Assembly (NCBI RefSeq): GCF_014202645.1
Contig: NZ_JACHHG010000013.1
Location: 33,608 to 97,607, forward strand
Source of the DNA: Deinobacterium chartae
Lineage (GTDB): Bacteria > Deinococcota > Deinococci > Deinococcales > Deinococcaceae
Direction: 5' to 3'
Length of the DNA: 64,000 nt
Below are positions 22,079 to 30,728 of the stretch, in pieces (position 1 is the stretch's first letter; each line of letters opens with the position of its first letter). Both the position numbers and the translations under genes were made by a program. The notes below the pieces were generated by a model that saw only the letters and a program-made list of their open reading frames with translations, had not been told where the DNA came from and searched no databases.

Positions 22079-24532
22079 TCAGGCGGAGGCGCTGCGTTCG
22101 GTCTTGCGGGTGCGTTTGCCCGATTTGCCCGAGCGCCCCTCGAGGGCCGCGAGGCCGCCGACCAGGGCCACGTCGAGCACCTGATCGAGGTTCTCGCAGG
22201 GGTGGAAGGTCATCGCGGTACGCAGGTGCGCGGGGATGTCGCGCAGGTCGCCCTCGTTGGCCTTGGGCAGCACGATGTGCTTGATCCCGGCGCGGCGTGC
22301 ACCGAGCACCTTCTCCTTGAGGCCGCCGATGGGCAGCACCCGGCCGGTAAGGGTGATCTCACCGGTCATGGCGACGTCACGGCGGGCCGGAATGCCGCTG
22401 AGCGCCGAGACCAACGAGGTGGCCATGGTGACCCCGGCGCTGGGGCCTTCTTTGGGGATCGCGCCGGCCGGGACGTGCACGTGGATTTCGGATTCGTCAA
22501 AGCGCTCCTGCGCGATGTGGAAACGGGCACTGTTGCGCTTGGCGTACGAGAGCGCCGCGCGGGCCGATTCCTTCATCACGTCACCGAGCTGTCCGGTGAG
22601 CACCAGCCCCTTGCCGGGCATCACCGAGGTCTCGACGAACAGGATGTCGCCGCCCACGGGCGTATAAAACATGCCGGTGGACACCCCGACCATGTCCTCG
22701 CGCGCTTCGTGCTCGGGGGTGTAGCGCGCAATACCCAAGTAGCGCTCGAGTTCCTTGTCGGTAACCTTGGCGCGCTTGATCTCGCCGCCGGCGATGCGGC
22801 GCGCAACCTTGCGGACCACGGTGCCGAGCTGGCGCTCGAGGTTACGCACGCCGGCCTCGCGGGTGTAGTGCGAGATCAGCTTCTCGAGGGCCGCGTCGGT
22901 GAGCGAGATCTGGTTGGGTTTGAGGCCGTTCTGCTCGATCTGGCGCGGCAGCAGGTAGCGCTTGGCGATCTCGGCTTTCTCCTGCTCGATGTACGAGGTG
23001 AACTCGATCACCTCCATGCGGTCGAGCAGGGGCCCGGGAATCTGCTCCGGGTAGTTGGCGGTCGCGATGAACATGACCTCGGAGAGATCAAAGGGCACGC
23101 CCAGGTAGTGGTCCTGAAAGTGCGCGTTCTGCGCCGGGTCGAGCACCTCGAGCAGCGCACTCGAGGGGTCGCCCTGGTACGACGAGCCGAGCTTGTCGAC
23201 CTCGTCGAGCAAGAAGACCGGGTTCTTGGTGCCCGCACTGCGCAGGCCCTGGATGACGCGGCCGGGCATGGCGCCGATGTAGGTGCGGCGGTGTCCGCGG
23301 ATGTCGGATTCGTCGCGCGCCCCGCCCAGGGCCACGCGAACGTACTTGCGGCCCAGCGCCTTGGCGATCGACTGCGCGATCGAGGTCTTGCCCACGCCCG
23401 GAGGGCCGGTGAACACCAGGATGGGGCCCTTGTTGACCTCGCTGGGGTCGATCTCGCCGCGCTCGGCGCGCTCCTTGCGCAGCTTGCGCACCGCCAGGAA
23501 CTCGAGGACGCGGTCCTTGACCCGCTCGAGGCCGAAGTGGTCCTCGTCGAGGATGTCCGAGGCCTGCGCGATGTCGAGCTGATCATCGGTGCGGGTGTTC
23601 CAGGGCAGTTCGGAGATGGTGGTGAGGTAGGTGCGGATCACCGCCGCCTCGGCCGAGTCAGGGTGCATGCGGGCGAGACGGTTCATCTCGCGGTCCACCT
23701 CGCGCTTGACGTCCTCGGAGAGCCCCAGGGCCTCGAGCTTGGCGCGCAGTTCCTCGACCTCGTCCTCTTCGCCCTCCTCGCCGCCGGAGAGCTCTTTTTG
23801 AATCACCTTCATCTGCTCGCGCAGGTAGTAGTCGCGCTGGTTGCGGTCGATCTCTTCCTTGACCTGCTGCTGGATGCGGCGCTGGACGTTCATCAGCTCG
23901 TTTTCGGTGTCGAGCAGCACCAGCACCTTGCGGATGCGTTCGGTCAGGGTGCCGGCCTCGAGGACCGCCTGCTTGTCCTCGAGCTTGAAGTCCATGTTAA
24001 AGGCGATGTAGTCGGCGACCTGAGCGGGGTCCTCGAGGTTCTGGATGAACTGGACCACCTCGGGGGCCATGAACTTGCCGCCCGAGATCAGCGCCTCGAA
24101 CTTGCTGTTGAGTTCGCGCCCCAGGGCCTCGAGTTCGGTGCGGTCGCCGCTCAGGACCTCGTAGGGCTCGGTCTCGGCCTGGAGGTACGGGCCTTCGATG
24201 TAGCGGCGGACCTTGACGCGGGCGATGGCGCTGACCAGCATCTGCAGCGTTCCGTCCGGGTTTTTGCGCATGCGCAAGATGTTGCAGGCGGTGCCTACCG
24301 TGTACAGGTCACCGGAGCCCGGCTCGTCGATGTCCTTGTCGCGCTGCGAGATGATCAGTAAGGTTTTGTGATCGGCCATGGCTGCCTCGATCGCACGGAT
24401 CGAAATGGCACGTCCGGCGTCGATGTGCTGGACCATGGTCGGATAAATGACGGAGCCGCGAACCGGGCAGACTGGAAGGGTCGTGGGGAGAGCAGTGTCG
24501 GTTTGAAGGTCGTTTTCAGGCGTGTTCGTCAT
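22079..24532 (-). CDS. lon: ATP-dependent protease Lon (LonA)
   Basis: This 817-residue protein has an N-terminal LON substrate domain (about 20-215), a helical/coiled middle, an AAA+ module with Walker A GPPGVGKT at 376-383 and Walker [10 protein letters not shown], and a C-terminal protease domain with catalytic Ser698 (EGPSAG) and Lys741. It degrades misfolded and short-lived proteins. The last 25 residues form a Lys/Arg/Ser-rich tail beyond the usual LonA end. ATG 24532 follows AAGGAAAGG. The promoter overlaps a HAIR-type operator, placing lon with ftsH in a likely HspR heat-shock regulon. Confidence 0.97.
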   Translation of the reverse strand: MTNTPENDLQTDTALPTTLPVCPVRGSVIYPTMVQHIDAGRAISIRAIEAAMADHKTLLIISQRDKDIDEPGSGDLYTVGTACNILRMRKNPDGTLQMLVSAIARVKVRRYIEGPYLQAETEPYEVLSGDRTELEALGRELNSKFEALISGGKFMAPEVVQFIQNLEDPAQVADYIAFNMDFKLEDKQAVLEAGTLTERIRKVLVLLDTENELMNVQRRIQQQVKEEIDRNQRDYYLREQMKVIQKELSGGEEGEEDEVEELRAKLEALGLSEDVKREVDREMNRLARMHPDSAEAAVIRTYLTTISELPWNTRTDDQLDIAQASDILDEDHFGLERVKDRVLEFLAVRKLRKERAERGEIDPSEVNKGPILVFTGPPGVGKTSIAQSIAKALGRKYVRVALGGARDESDIRGHRRTYIGAMPGRVIQGLRSAGTKNPVFLLDEVDKLGSSYQGDPSSALLEVLDPAQNAHFQDHYLGVPFDLSEVMFIATANYPEQIPGPLLDRMEVIEFTSYIEQEKAEIAKRYLLPRQIEQNGLKPNQISLTDAALEKLISHYTREAGVRNLERQLGTVVRKVARRIAGGEIKRAKVTDKELERYLGIARYTPEHEAREDMVGVSTGMFYTPVGGDILFVETSVMPGKGLVLTGQLGDVMKESARAALSYAKRNSARFHIAQERFDESEIHVHVPAGAIPKEGPSAGVTMATSLVSALSGIPARRDVAMTGEITLTGRVLPIGGLKEKVLGARRAGIKHIVLPKANEGDLRDIPAHLRTAMTFHPCENLDQVLDVALVGGLAALEGRSGKSGKRTRKTERSASA

Positions 24533-24559
24533 GACCTTTCCTTTCTCTAACCCAAGAAA

Positions 24560-24580
24560 CTTGAGCGTAGCTCTATCAAG
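24560..24580 (-). promoter_or_regulatory. HAIR-like operator (HspR site) before lon
   Basis: CTTGAGC, seven bases, then TATCAAG: 11 of 14 arm positions match the consensus CTTGAGT-N7-ACTCAAG, and the spacing is exact. It overlaps the end of the lon -10 box and the predicted start site. Confidence 0.75.
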
Positions 24581-24607
24581 TTTAGCGGTTCGTTGCCCTG
24601 TCGACAA
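24579..24607 (-). promoter_or_regulatory. lon promoter
   Basis: On the minus strand TTGTCG (24602-24607), a 17-base spacer and TAAACT (24579-24584) form a housekeeping-type promoter with a leader of about 40 bases. Confidence 0.7.
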
Positions 24608-24795
24608 GTGTGCTGGGTTGCATCTGCCCTCATCTTACGCAGGCCAAGGTGATCAAACCGCAACGTGCCCTGAGCTGGAATTAGGGCAGCTTTCACACCG
24701 CGCTCCTCTCCTGTGGTGGCCTGAGCTGATCGTACTCCCCAAAAGCTGCACCCAGGCCGCTGCGCCACCTCGGAAACCCCGGCAGCACAGCGGCG

Positions 24796-24801
24796 TATGA
24801 T
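24796..24801 (+). promoter_or_regulatory. Leaderless promoter of the thioesterase-polX operon
   Basis: TATGAT is followed after seven bases by ATG 24809. An earlier ATG at 24797 lies inside the box itself and is excluded. Confidence 0.65.
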
Positions 24802-24808
24802 GGTCCCG

Positions 24809-25228
24809 ATGAGCGACTCTACCCGCGACGCCGCGCTGCCCCCTCGGGGCGAGGCGCGCATGCTCGAACTGGTTTTTCCCAAGGACACCAACTACCTCGG
24901 CACCGCTTTCGGCGGCTACATCCTCAGCCTGATGGACAAGGCCGCCTCGATGGCCGGAACCCGCCACTGCCACGGCGCGGTGGTCACCGCCCGCATGGAC
25001 GCGGTCGAGTTTCACGTCCCGATCCGCACCGGCGACGCGGTGGCGCTGCACGCCAAGGTGGTCAAGGTCGGGCGCACCTCGATGCGCATTCAGGTGGATG
25101 TGTACAAGGAGCACCTCGCCTCGGGCGAGCAGCAGCTGGCCACCAGCGGCTCTTTCGTGTTCGTGGCGGTGGACGAGCAGGGCCGCCCGGTTCCCGTTCC
25201 CCCGCTGCCCAGCGAGCAGGAGGCCTGA
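24809..25228 (+). CDS. Acyl-CoA thioesterase, hotdog fold (YciA/BACH type)
   Basis: This 139-residue single hotdog-domain protein has the family signature [24 protein letters not shown], where the Asp of LMDKAA is the usual catalytic acid, and a [18 protein letters not shown] strand block. Such enzymes hydrolyse acyl-CoA to free acid and CoA in the cytoplasm; chain preference cannot be read from sequence. It is the first gene of a four-gene run with overlapping starts and stops ending in polX, although no metabolic link to DNA repair is obvious. Confidence 0.88.
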   Translation: MSDSTRDAALPPRGEARMLELVFPKDTNYLGTAFGGYILSLMDKAASMAGTRHCHGAVVTARMDAVEFHVPIRTGDAVALHAKVVKVGRTSMRIQVDVYKEHLASGEQQLATSGSFVFVAVDEQGRPVPVPPLPSEQEA

Positions 25229-25860
25229 TGCTGCGCCTGACCCTGGTCCGCCACGGCATCACCGAATGGAACCGGCTGGGCCGCTGGCAGGGCCACACCG
25301 ACACCGAGCTCTCCCCCGAGGGCGAGAGGCAGGCCCGGCAGCTCGGGAGGCGCTGGCAGGGCCGCCGCTTCGACCGGGTGTACAGCAGCGACCTCAGGCG
25401 GGCCCACCGCACCGCCGAACTGGCGCTGCCGGACGCCGAGATCATCCTCGAGCCGCGCCTGCGCGAAGTGTCCTTCGGCGAGTTCGACGGCAAGACCGAA
25501 CAGGAAAACCGCCTGCACCCGCTGTTCGCCGACTGGGCCGCCGACCCCTACCGCTCCCCCGCCCCGGGCGGCGAATCGCTCGAGGACCTGCTGATCCGCC
25601 TGCTGCCCTGGGTAAGCGAACTCGAAGACGGCCTGGACGTGGTGGCCTTCTCGCACTCGTGCACGCTGCGCACGCTGATCAGCCACCTCGTGCGCCTGCC
25701 CATGGAGCCGCGCGAGGGCCGCATCTGGCCCTTCGTGATCACCACCCCGCACACCTCGGTCTCGGTCCTCGAGCGCTCGGGTAGCGACTGGAGCCTGGTG
25801 CGCCTGGCCGACGACGCCCACCTCGAGCCGGCCTTCGCGCCGCAGGAGACGCCCGCGTGA
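25228..25860 (+). CDS. Histidine phosphatase family protein
   Basis: This 210-residue branch-1 histidine phosphatase carries the N-terminal RHG motif in LVRHGITEWN, where His is phosphorylated, plus the second catalytic His in VVAFSHSCTLRTLI and the SDLRRAHRTAEL segment. Relatives act on small phosphorylated metabolites such as phosphoglycerate, alpha-ribazole phosphate or sugar phosphates; the substrate is not predictable. The ATG overlaps the thioesterase stop (TGATG), showing translational coupling. Confidence 0.9.
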   Translation: MLRLTLVRHGITEWNRLGRWQGHTDTELSPEGERQARQLGRRWQGRRFDRVYSSDLRRAHRTAELALPDAEIILEPRLREVSFGEFDGKTEQENRLHPLFADWAADPYRSPAPGGESLEDLLIRLLPWVSELEDGLDVVAFSHSCTLRTLISHLVRLPMEPREGRIWPFVITTPHTSVSVLERSGSDWSLVRLADDAHLEPAFAPQETPA

Positions 25861-26651
25861 CCCTGCCCGCCGGACTGTTCGACTCGCACACGCACACCCC
25901 GCTGTGCCAGCACGCCAGCGGCACGCCCACCGAACTGGCCCAAGCCGCCCTCGAGGCAGGTCTGGCGGGCATCGTCTTTACCGACCACATGCCGATGCCG
26001 CGCTGGTACGACGCACCCTGGCGCATGAGCGAGGCGCAGCTTCCGCTGTACGTCGAATCGGTGCTGGCCGCCCGGGAAGCGTTCGCAGGGCGGCTCGAGG
26101 TGCGGCTGGGACTCGAGGCCGACTACCACCCGGGCACCGAGCGCTTCGTGGAGCGCATCCTGTCGAGCTACCCGTTTGACTACGTGATCGGCAGCGTGCA
26201 CTACCTGGGAGCGTGGGGCTTCGACAACCCCGAGTTTGTCCACGAGTACGAGGAGCGCGACCTGACCGCGCTGTGGCGCAGCTACTACGCGCTCACCGAA
26301 GCCGCCGCGCGCAGCGGGCTGTTCGATGCCATCGGGCACCTGGACCTGCCCAAGAAGTTCGGACACCGCAACCCGCAGCCCGACCTGGCCCACGCCACCC
26401 TCGAGGCGGTCGCGGCAGAAGGACTGGCCCTGGACTACAACACCGCCGGGTGGCGCAAAGCGGTCGCCGAGCCTTACCCGGCCCAGGATGTGGTCCTCGA
26501 GGCGGTCCGTCTGGGCATTCCCTTCGTGCTGGGCAGCGACGCCCACGCTCCGGGCGAGGTGGGTCACCGCTTCGCCGAGGCCGCGCAAACCCTGCACGAC
26601 GCCGGAGCCCAGATCGTGACCTTTCGCGGCAGAGAGGTGCAACGTGGATAA
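25857..26651 (+). CDS. PHP-domain phosphatase, histidinol-phosphatase (HisJ) type
   Basis: This 264-residue metal-dependent PHP protein has all expected metal ligand motifs: DSHTHTPLC, FTDHMPMP, LGLEADY, IGSVHYLG, IGHLDLPKK and GSDAHAPGEVG. The layout matches HisJ/HisK-type histidinol-phosphatases, which release histidinol late in histidine synthesis. No other his gene is nearby, so an alternative phosphoesterase role is possible. A GTG start overlaps the previous stop by four bases. The next gene, polX, carries its own PHP domain. Confidence 0.85.
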   Translation: MTLPAGLFDSHTHTPLCQHASGTPTELAQAALEAGLAGIVFTDHMPMPRWYDAPWRMSEAQLPLYVESVLAAREAFAGRLEVRLGLEADYHPGTERFVERILSSYPFDYVIGSVHYLGAWGFDNPEFVHEYEERDLTALWRSYYALTEAAARSGLFDAIGHLDLPKKFGHRNPQPDLAHATLEAVAAEGLALDYNTAGWRKAVAEPYPAQDVVLEAVRLGIPFVLGSDAHAPGEVGHRFAEAAQTLHDAGAQIVTFRGREVQRG

Positions 26652-28344
26652 AAAAGCGCTGGTGGGAGCTCTGAAAACCACCGCCGACCTGCTGGAACTG
26701 CTGAACGAGAACGCCTTCAAGGTCAACTCGTACCGCGCCGCCGCCCGCAGCCTCGAGGGCGAAGAACGCCCGGTCGAGGAACTGCAGGCCGCGCGCTTCG
26801 CCGGGGTTCCCAAGATCGGCACCCAGCTCGGCGCGGCCCTGACCGAGTACCTCGAGACCGGCACCTTCGGCCCGCTCGAGGAGGCCGCCTCGCTTGTTCC
26901 CCCGGGGGTGCTGAGCATCTTCCGGGTGCGCGGGCTGGGTCCCAAAAAGATCCGCGCCCTGTGGGAAGCGGGAATCGAGAGCCTCGAGGACCTGCGCGAG
27001 GCCTGCCGGAACGGCCGGGTGGCCGCGATGCGCGGCTTCGGAGCCAAGAGCCAGGAGAACATCCTCGAGGGCGTGGAGTTCGCGCTGCGCGCCCAGGGCC
27101 GCCAGCACCTCTCTACCGCCTGCACGGTGGCCGACGGCCTGCTGCACCTCCTGGAGGGCCTCGAGGCCAGGGTCGCAGGCAGCCTGCGGCGCGGCCTCGA
27201 GGCGGTGGGCGACGTGGAAGTTACCGTCACCGCCGAGCGCGACACGGTCCGGGCACGCCTCGAGGGCCACCTCGAAAACCTGCACGAGGCGGCGGATTAC
27301 CCCGCGTGGCAGGGCGAGGTCAACGGCGTACCGGTCGAGGTCGGCTACGCTCCCGCCGCCGTGCGCGGCGCGCTCGACCTGATGTTCAGCGGCAAGGCCT
27401 ACCAGGCCCTGCTCCAGCAGCGGGCCCAGCAGCGCGGCCTAGAGCTCTCCTCGAGGGGCCTGATGCGGGCTGGAGAGGCGCTGCCCGCCCACGACGAGCA
27501 GACGGTCCTGGCCGCCCTGGAGCTGCCCCACCTGCCCGCCCCGTACCGCGAAACCGAGCACCTCGCCCTGCCCGAGCACGAAATCGCCGCGCTCCCGCCC
27601 GAGTCCGAACTGATCCGGACCGAGCAGATCCGCGGCATGCTGCACGTTCACTCCTCGTACTCGGACGGCGTAAACAGCGTGCGCGAGATGGCCGACGAGG
27701 TGCGCCGCCTGGGCCAGAGCTACTTGGGCATGGGCGACCACAGCGTCTCGGCGTACTACGCAAACGGTCTCTCCCCCGAGCGTCTGCGCGCCCAGATGCA
27801 GGAGATCGACGCCCTGCGCGGCGAGGGCTACGCGATCCTCAAAGGGGCCGAAGTGGACATCCTCGAGGACGGCTCGCTCGACTACGACGACGACCTGCTC
27901 TCGGAACTCGACTACGTGGTCGCCTCGGTCCACAGCCACTTCACCCTGCCCGCCGCCCGTCAGACCGAACGCCTGATCCGGGCGGTCTCGCATCCGCTGA
28001 TCACCATCTTGGGCCACCCTACCGGACGCCTGATGCTGCGCCGCCCGCCTTACGCCCTGGACCTCGACGCGGTCCTCGAGGCCGCTGCGGCGCGCGGCAC
28101 GGTGATCGAGATCAACGCCAACGCTTACCGCCTGGATCTCGACTGGCGCGAGGCGCTGCGCTGGCGGAACCGGCTGCGGTTCGCCATCAACACCGACGCC
28201 CACGTGACCGGCGGCCTGCGTGATGTCCGCTACGGCGTGATGGTCGCGCGCAAGGCGGGGCTGACCGCCGCGCACGTGGTGAACACCCTCGAGCAGGACG
28301 CCTTTTTGGAGTTCGTGCGCGCGCAGCGGGCCGCACGCGGATAA
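26644..28344 (+). CDS. polX: Family X DNA polymerase with PHP exonuclease domain
   Basis: This 566-residue protein has an N-terminal helical 8-kDa-like domain with helix-hairpin-helix elements (RGLGPKKIRALWEAG, MRGFGAKSQENIL), a palm region with GSLRRGLEAVGDVEV, and a C-terminal PHP domain. All PHP metal motifs are present (LHVHSSYSDG, MGDHS, KGAEVDIL, ASVHSHF, NTDAHVTGG), supporting 3'-5' exonuclease or AP-endonuclease activity in gap repair. The palm triad looks altered: GDVEV has Glu for the second Asp and PVEVGY has Glu for the third, so polymerase activity is uncertain. The GTG start overlaps the previous gene by eight bases. Confidence 0.93.
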   Translation: MDKKALVGALKTTADLLELLNENAFKVNSYRAAARSLEGEERPVEELQAARFAGVPKIGTQLGAALTEYLETGTFGPLEEAASLVPPGVLSIFRVRGLGPKKIRALWEAGIESLEDLREACRNGRVAAMRGFGAKSQENILEGVEFALRAQGRQHLSTACTVADGLLHLLEGLEARVAGSLRRGLEAVGDVEVTVTAERDTVRARLEGHLENLHEAADYPAWQGEVNGVPVEVGYAPAAVRGALDLMFSGKAYQALLQQRAQQRGLELSSRGLMRAGEALPAHDEQTVLAALELPHLPAPYRETEHLALPEHEIAALPPESELIRTEQIRGMLHVHSSYSDGVNSVREMADEVRRLGQSYLGMGDHSVSAYYANGLSPERLRAQMQEIDALRGEGYAILKGAEVDILEDGSLDYDDDLLSELDYVVASVHSHFTLPAARQTERLIRAVSHPLITILGHPTGRLMLRRPPYALDLDAVLEAAAARGTVIEINANAYRLDLDWREALRWRNRLRFAINTDAHVTGGLRDVRYGVMVARKAGLTAAHVVNTLEQDAFLEFVRAQRAARG

Positions 28345-28386
28345 CAGCAACAGGGAAGGGGTTTGCCCCTTCCCTGTTGCTGTTAT
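28341..28386. terminator. Bidirectional terminator polX / CAP gene
   Basis: A perfect 21-bp stem (28341-28361 with 28366-28386) and TTTG loop includes the polX stop codon and serves the convergent gene as well. Confidence 0.85.
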
Positions 28387-28394
28387 CCAGCGAT

Positions 28395-29003
28395 TTACTT
28401 TGCGCCGAAGTTCTGCACCCAGTAGTGCCGGAAATTGCTGCCCGCCCGGTAGTAGTAACCTACGCCCAGGTCCTTGAAGTTGCGGCTCATGATGTTTCTG
28501 CAGTGGCCGCTGCTCTTGAGCCAGCCGTCCACCACCTGCTGCGGCGTGCTCTGACCGGCGGCGATGTTCTCACCGTAAGTCCGGCCGATGTACCCGGCCG
28601 CACGCATGCGGTCCCAGGGCATCCTGCCGTTGCGCCCGACGTGGTCGAAGTAGTTGTTGTCTCCCATGTCCTTGGCGTGCAGGTAGGCCGCCTGGCGCAA
28701 CTGGGCGTTGGCCGTCAGGGCAGGAACCGGCGGGTACGCCACCCCCCCGCAGGTCGCGCCGCGCGCACGGGCCGCGTTGGTCAGGGACAGCACCTGTGCC
28801 TCGAAGCTCGAGGCGCTGCCAAAGGTCGGGGTCTGCTGAATCGGAGCGCTGCCGCTGGCTTCGCTACCCGAAGGAGCCGGTTCACCCAGCGGAGTTTGAG
28901 CGCCGCAGGCCGTGAGGCCAATCAACGCGAACGAGACCAGCAGGGGGCGGAGGCCGAGGGCCGGAAGGCGTCCCTGACGGGACAGAGCATTTTGGGAATT
29001 CAC
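28395..29003 (-). CDS. CAP/SCP-domain lipoprotein (copy 1)
   Basis: This 202-residue protein has a lipobox LTAC in SFALIGLTACGAQ, a short Ser/Pro linker and a C-terminal CAP/SCP (YkwD-type) domain of about 130 residues. The domain shows the conserved [33 protein letters not shown] and [10 protein letters not shown] blocks. CAP proteins are secreted, of varied and mostly unknown function. A GTG start is chosen because a TACATT -10 box ends six bases before it; the alternative ATG is seven codons upstream, beyond the promoter. The CAP domain is nearly identical to that of the neighbouring gene at 29222-30115. Confidence 0.88.
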   Translation of the reverse strand: MNSQNALSRQGRLPALGLRPLLVSFALIGLTACGAQTPLGEPAPSGSEASGSAPIQQTPTFGSASSFEAQVLSLTNAARARGATCGGVAYPPVPALTANAQLRQAAYLHAKDMGDNNYFDHVGRNGRMPWDRMRAAGYIGRTYGENIAAGQSTPQQVVDGWLKSSGHCRNIMSRNFKDLGVGYYYRAGSNFRHYWVQNFGAK

Positions 29004-29009
29004 AGGCTG

Positions 29010-29015
29010 AATGTA
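29010..29015 (-). promoter_or_regulatory. Leaderless promoter of CAP copy 1
   Basis: TACATT on the minus strand, six bases, then the GTG start codon. Confidence 0.55.
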
Positions 29016-29173
29016 CTGGGGCACAGCGATTTCAGCGTGAGCGGGCCCTGAGCCGCCTCACCCGGAGCAAGCAGCGATTCGGGCCCGCAGCGGCCTGTCG
29101 CTGTTTGCAAAAAGAGTATGGGGGCGGGTTTCTCCGAATACGGTCGGCTTCACATCCCACTCGCAAAGACCCG

Positions 29174-29208
29174 AAAAAAATCTGCCCCCGCCTCGAGGCG
29201 GGGGCAGA
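29174..29208 (-). terminator. Terminator of CAP copy 2
   Basis: A 28-bp perfect palindrome (29181-29208, centred on CTCGAG) is followed on the minus strand by seven T. Confidence 0.9.
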
Positions 29209-29221
29209 ACACAAAAGAGGC

Positions 29222-30115
29222 TTACTTTGCGCCGAAGTTCTGCACCCAGTAGTGCCGGAAATTGCTGCCCGCCCGGTAGTAGTAACCCACGCCCAGGTCC
29301 TTGAACGCAGGGCTCATGATGTTTCTGCAGTGGCCCTCGCTCTTGAGCCAGCCGTTCACGACCGCTTCGGGAGTTGTCTGACCGGCGGCGATGTTCTCAC
29401 CGTAAGTCCGGCCGATGTACCCGGCCGCACGCATGCGGTCCCAGGGCATGCTGCCGTTGCGCCCGACGTGGTCGAAGTAGTTGTTGTCTCCCATGTCCTT
29501 GGCGTGCAGGTAGGCTGCAGACTCCAGCTGAGCGTTGGCCGTGAGGGGAGGAACCGGCGGGTAGGCCACGCTCCCACAGGTCGCCCCGGCCGCACGCGCC
29601 TGGTTGGTCAGCGCAAGAACCCGCTGCTCAAAACTCGTTGATGGAGTCGGAGCAGGAGTGGGTGTGGGGGTCGGGGTCGGGGCCGGAGCCGGAGTCGGAG
29701 CCGGAGTCGGAGCCGGAGTCGGAGCCGGAGCTGGAGCCGGAGTCGGAGCCGGAGCTGGAGCCGGAGTCGGAGCCGGAGCCGGAGCCGGAGTCGGAGCCGG
29801 AGTCGGAGCCGGGGTCGGAGTCGGAGCCGGAGTCGGAGCCGGAGTCGGAGTCGGAGTCGGAGTCGGAGTCGGAGTCGGGGTCGGAGTCGGTGTGGGGGCC
29901 GGAGCCGGAGTCGGAGCCGGAGTCGGTGTGGGAGCCGGCTTTGTGCCCGGAACAGGAGCCATCACCGCCGGATCACCGACCGGGATAGACGTAGAAGCGC
30001 CACACGCAGACAGCAACAGGGTCACGGCCACACCGAGCGCGCAGGAGCGCAACCGCGAATTTCGGACGGAAAGATGGACACTCTCCGTAGCGTTTCGATC
30101 ATGCCTGGGAATCAC
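29222..30115 (-). CDS. CAP/SCP-domain lipoprotein with long Pro-Thr-Ala linker (copy 2)
   Basis: This 297-residue protein has a lipobox SAC (LLLSACGAS) near residue 38, a linker of about 110 residues made of PTP, PAP and TPAPTP units, and a C-terminal CAP/SCP domain. That domain is about 85 percent identical to copy 1 with long stretches of identical DNA, so the pair arose by recent tandem duplication or gene conversion. The linker likely spans the cell envelope and displays the CAP domain. The GTG start lies six bases after TAAGCT, again leaderless. The linker DNA is a run of hexamers GGAGTC/GGAGCC that can change length without frameshift. Confidence 0.88.
   Translation of the reverse strand: MIPRHDRNATESVHLSVRNSRLRSCALGVAVTLLLSACGASTSIPVGDPAVMAPVPGTKPAPTPTPAPTPAPAPTPTPTPTPTPTPTPTPTPAPTPAPTPTPAPTPAPTPAPAPAPTPAPAPAPTPAPAPAPTPAPTPAPTPAPAPTPTPTPTPAPTPSTSFEQRVLALTNQARAAGATCGSVAYPPVPPLTANAQLESAAYLHAKDMGDNNYFDHVGRNGSMPWDRMRAAGYIGRTYGENIAAGQTTPEAVVNGWLKSEGHCRNIMSPAFKDLGVGYYYRAGSNFRHYWVQNFGAK
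29640..29960. repeat. Hexamer/trimer microsatellite encoding the Pro-Thr-Ala linker
   Basis: About 320 bases of near-perfect GGAGTC and GGAGCC (plus-strand) units. All unit lengths are multiples of three, so slippage would alter linker length but keep the frame. Confidence 0.85.
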
Positions 30116-30121
30116 GGCTTC

Positions 30122-30127
30122 AGCTTA
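30122..30127 (-). promoter_or_regulatory. Leaderless promoter of CAP copy 2
   Basis: TAAGCT on the minus strand, six bases before the GTG start. Confidence 0.55.
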
Positions 30128-30208
30128 GGCATAGAACATCACCAAAACGTTACTGAAAATCCTCGTCCACCACGCTTGAAATTTTTTACGGGGCACCGAT
30201 TGCAGAAC

Positions 30209-30233
30209 ACGGGGTACCTCACAGGTACCCCGT
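30209..30233. repeat. 10-bp inverted repeat in a gene-free gap
   Basis: ACGGGGTACC and GGTACCCCGT pair around TCACA. There is no T-tract; it may be a weak terminator of the VOC gene or an operator. Confidence 0.45.
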
Positions 30234-30314
30234 ACGGACCGCGGTCAACGGCCGACTTGATGCACAAGTTGCATGGTTATAACGGACAGCTCTCTACCCG
30301 GGTGGTCCAGGGCC

Positions 30315-30680
30315 TTACGCCTGCCCGGGCTTTCCGTGCAGGCTAATGCGGTAACCGTCCGGGTCGGTCAGGGTAAAGACCCGCCCGAACGGACCGTCTT
30401 GCAACGCGGTCACCTGCAGCCCCTGCGCTTGCAGACGCGCATGCAGATCATCCGGATCGGTCACCGTAAACCACAGCGACACTCCCACACCCAGCGGAGC
30501 GCTCATGTCCGTGTCCGAGAAGGGAACGCGCACCGCAAAGATGGCACCGGCTGCGTCCTGAAACACTGCTGCCCCCGGACGCGGGCCAGCTTCCTGGAAA
30601 CCGAGCATCTGCACGTAAAACTGGCGGGCCACCTCGAGGTCGCGCACCTGAAGAGAAACAAAGTCCAGACGGGTCTGCAT
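30315..30680 (-). CDS. VOC-family (glyoxalase/bleomycin-resistance fold) protein
   Basis: This 121-residue vicinal-oxygen-chelate protein shows the paired beta-alpha-beta-beta-beta layout: FVSLQVRDLEVARQFYVQMLGF, then SLWFTVTDPDDLHARLQAQG and FTLTDPDGYRISLHG. Members bind metals or small ligands and include dioxygenases, isomerases and drug-binding proteins; this one cannot be assigned further. AGGAGG lies six bases before the ATG. It follows the YafY-type regulator gene on the same strand with a 48-base gap, so the regulator may control it. Confidence 0.82.
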   Translation of the reverse strand: MQTRLDFVSLQVRDLEVARQFYVQMLGFQEAGPRPGAAVFQDAAGAIFAVRVPFSDTDMSAPLGVGVSLWFTVTDPDDLHARLQAQGLQVTALQDGPFGRVFTLTDPDGYRISLHGKPGQA

Positions 30681-30728
30681 GTAAAACCTCCTGACCCCAG
30701 GATGCCGGCCTGCTGTGACAACGTCCTG

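Noticed and set aside
22202..24361. Plus-strand open frame opposite lon
   Set aside because: It is a mirror of the highly biased codon use of lon and has no start signals or domain.
29640..29960. Possible CRISPR array or minisatellite
   Set aside because: Units are only 6 bases without spacers and lie in frame inside a lipoprotein gene.
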